28,617 bases of DNA from a virus. Under the pieces are notes generated by a model. That model did no database searches, was not told where the DNA came from, and was given only the letters and a program-made list of their open reading frames with translations. A program made the translations under genes and the position numbers. How positions within the stretch are numbered: the first letter of the stretch is position 1; each line of letters opens with the position of its first letter. Positions 27,639 to 28,617 of this stretch are shown here, in pieces. The stretch is from positions 1-28,617 of the IMG/VR virus record IMGVR_UViG_3300029319_000354; one strand, written 5' to 3'.

Positions 27639-28617
27639 TGGATAAAACAGCACAGGGTATTGCAAGTAAAGGTAGATTTGGAGATTCTATGCTTGTGCAT
27701 ATGGCTCCTTCTGAAGTTGCAGGAGTAGCTTCTTTAGGTGGTGTGTCAGTTAACCCTAGTACCGGACTACCTGAGATGTTTAAATTTAGAGATTTCTTGA
27801 AAATAGCCTTACCTGTTGCAGGTAGTATATTAGCCCCACAACTTTTATTGGCTCAAGGTGCAGGTGCTTTGGCTACAGGCGTAGCTGCAGGTGGTGGTTC
27901 AGCTCTTGGCACATTGTTAGCTGGAGGTAATAAAGAAGAAGCCTTGCAATCTGGGTTGTTGACGGGTCTAACTGCTGGAATAGGAAGTAAACTTGCTAGT
28001 GCTAAAACTGCTGCTGGTACTACTGGTGCTACTGGTGGTGCTGGCCCAGATAGTTTAAGGTTTCCAAATGAAAAAGTATTTAGTGACGGCAGTTTTAAAT
28101 CCGGATTAGCTGGTGGTGCTGGTACTAGCAGTGCTCCGCTTTCTTTTGGAGAATCTTTTAATCCAGCTACTACTGGCAGAGAGATTGCTGAACGAACAGG
28201 AGAGTTATTTACAAAGGGAAATATAGGTTCTACTTTGGGTAGGGGTGCAGCTGGTGTGGCAGGAGCTATGGCAGGTCAAACTCCTGATATAGTAGAACAA
28301 GAAAGAAGACGTAAAGATATACAATTATCTGGCCCTTACACTCCACAAGTTAGTTTTCCCGGTGCTGATTTTACAGGAAGTAGTGAGTATAGATATTTTA
28401 ATCCTAATAGTCTTTACGCTAAGGATGGTGGGCATATAAAACAAATGCAAGAAGGTGGCATTGCTTCTTTACCTCAAACTGAAGGACAAGTAGAGGGTAA
28501 AGGAGATGGTATGGATGATGAAGTATTTGGTGATATAGAGGGAGAACAAGAAGTAGCATTATCTAAGGATGAATTTATAGTACCTGCTGATGTAGTTGCA
28601 GGACTAGGTAATGGTTC
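27635..28617 (+). CDS. Gly/Ala-rich virion protein, partial (window edge)
   Basis: The frame is open from ATG 27635 (or 27638) to the last base, 327 residues without a stop. The start overlaps the previous stop. It has an N-terminal segment (GRFGDSMLVHMAPSEVAGVA), a long hydrophobic Gly/Ala-rich stretch (about 56-98) that could enter membranes, a low-complexity middle (TTGATGGAG) and a conserved-type end EGGIASLPQTEGQVEGKGDG with ALSKDEFIVPADVV. I recall this final motif in large virion proteins of marine podoviruses. An internal, DNA-ejection protein is a reasonable guess; the C-terminus is missing. Confidence 0.8.
   Translation, partial: MMDKTAQGIASKGRFGDSMLVHMAPSEVAGVASLGGVSVNPSTGLPEMFKFRDFLKIALPVAGSILAPQLLLAQGAGALATGVAAGGGSALGTLLAGGNKEEALQSGLLTGLTAGIGSKLASAKTAAGTTGATGGAGPDSLRFPNEKVFSDGSFKSGLAGGAGTSSAPLSFGESFNPATTGREIAERTGELFTKGNIGSTLGRGAAGVAGAMAGQTPDIVEQERRRKDIQLSGPYTPQVSFPGADFTGSSEYRYFNPNSLYAKDGGHIKQMQEGGIASLPQTEGQVEGKGDGMDDEVFGDIEGEQEVALSKDEFIVPADVVAGLGNG

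Noticed and set aside
1-28617. Circular genome joining the last and first bases
   Set aside because: The joined frame would end the right-edge protein after a few residues (GNGSVSIKR), earlier than I expect for this family, and no terminal repeat between the two ends was seen. The window is treated as a fragment.

Overview
The window is the virion-structure and lysis half of a tailed bacteriophage genome, most likely a short-tailed (podovirus-type) marine phage. The evidence is a complete packaging, portal, scaffold and capsid block, two head-tail adaptor candidates, a P22 gp10-like tail hub protein, and no tape measure or tail-tube genes of long-tailed phages. The DNA is AT-rich: hand counts give about 37% GC in typical genes. 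Several small proteins resemble families I recall from uncultured marine phages of alphaproteobacteria and other bacterioplankton. The host cannot be named from the sequence. No integrase, replication gene, tRNA or CRISPR array was seen, and the window ends inside a gene.

Layout. Positions 1-113 hold a minus-strand terminator and perhaps the end of a plus-strand gene. Positions 114-806 hold one minus-strand gene of unknown function with its own promoter, ribosome binding site and terminator. Positions 807-1759 are non-coding but dense in structure: an 18-bp palindrome, a hairpin, two C-rich blocks, short tandem repeats, and a family of about 150-bp repeats whose palindromic arms differ between copies by compensating changes. 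All remaining genes are on the plus strand.

From 1760 the late genes run as one tightly packed series: DUF3310 protein, small and large terminase, portal, a small protein, a GroES-like co-chaperonin, scaffold, a conserved virion protein, a candidate decoration protein and the major capsid protein, ended by a strong terminator at 10290-10319. A second series (10367-15911) holds a lectin-like structural protein, many small proteins (several basic), a small membrane protein, two adaptor-like proteins and a zinc-ribbon protein. The host-recognition block (15922-22172) carries fibre and fibre-tip proteins, including a duplicated pair of fibre plus about 63-residue partner, a fibre-assembly-like protein and a tail-collar fibre. 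The lysis block (22172-25006) contains membrane proteins (one with an EF-hand), small basic proteins, a three-helix holin and an M15 peptidase endolysin. The tail hub protein and a Gly/Ala-rich virion protein, cut by the window edge, close the window.

The packaging proteins fill heads built by scaffold and capsid proteins, with folding possibly helped by the phage GroES. Adaptors and the gp10-like hub seal the head. The fibres choose the host, and the holin and endolysin release the progeny. The least explained and most interesting part is the 807-1759 intergenic region directly upstream of the terminase operon.
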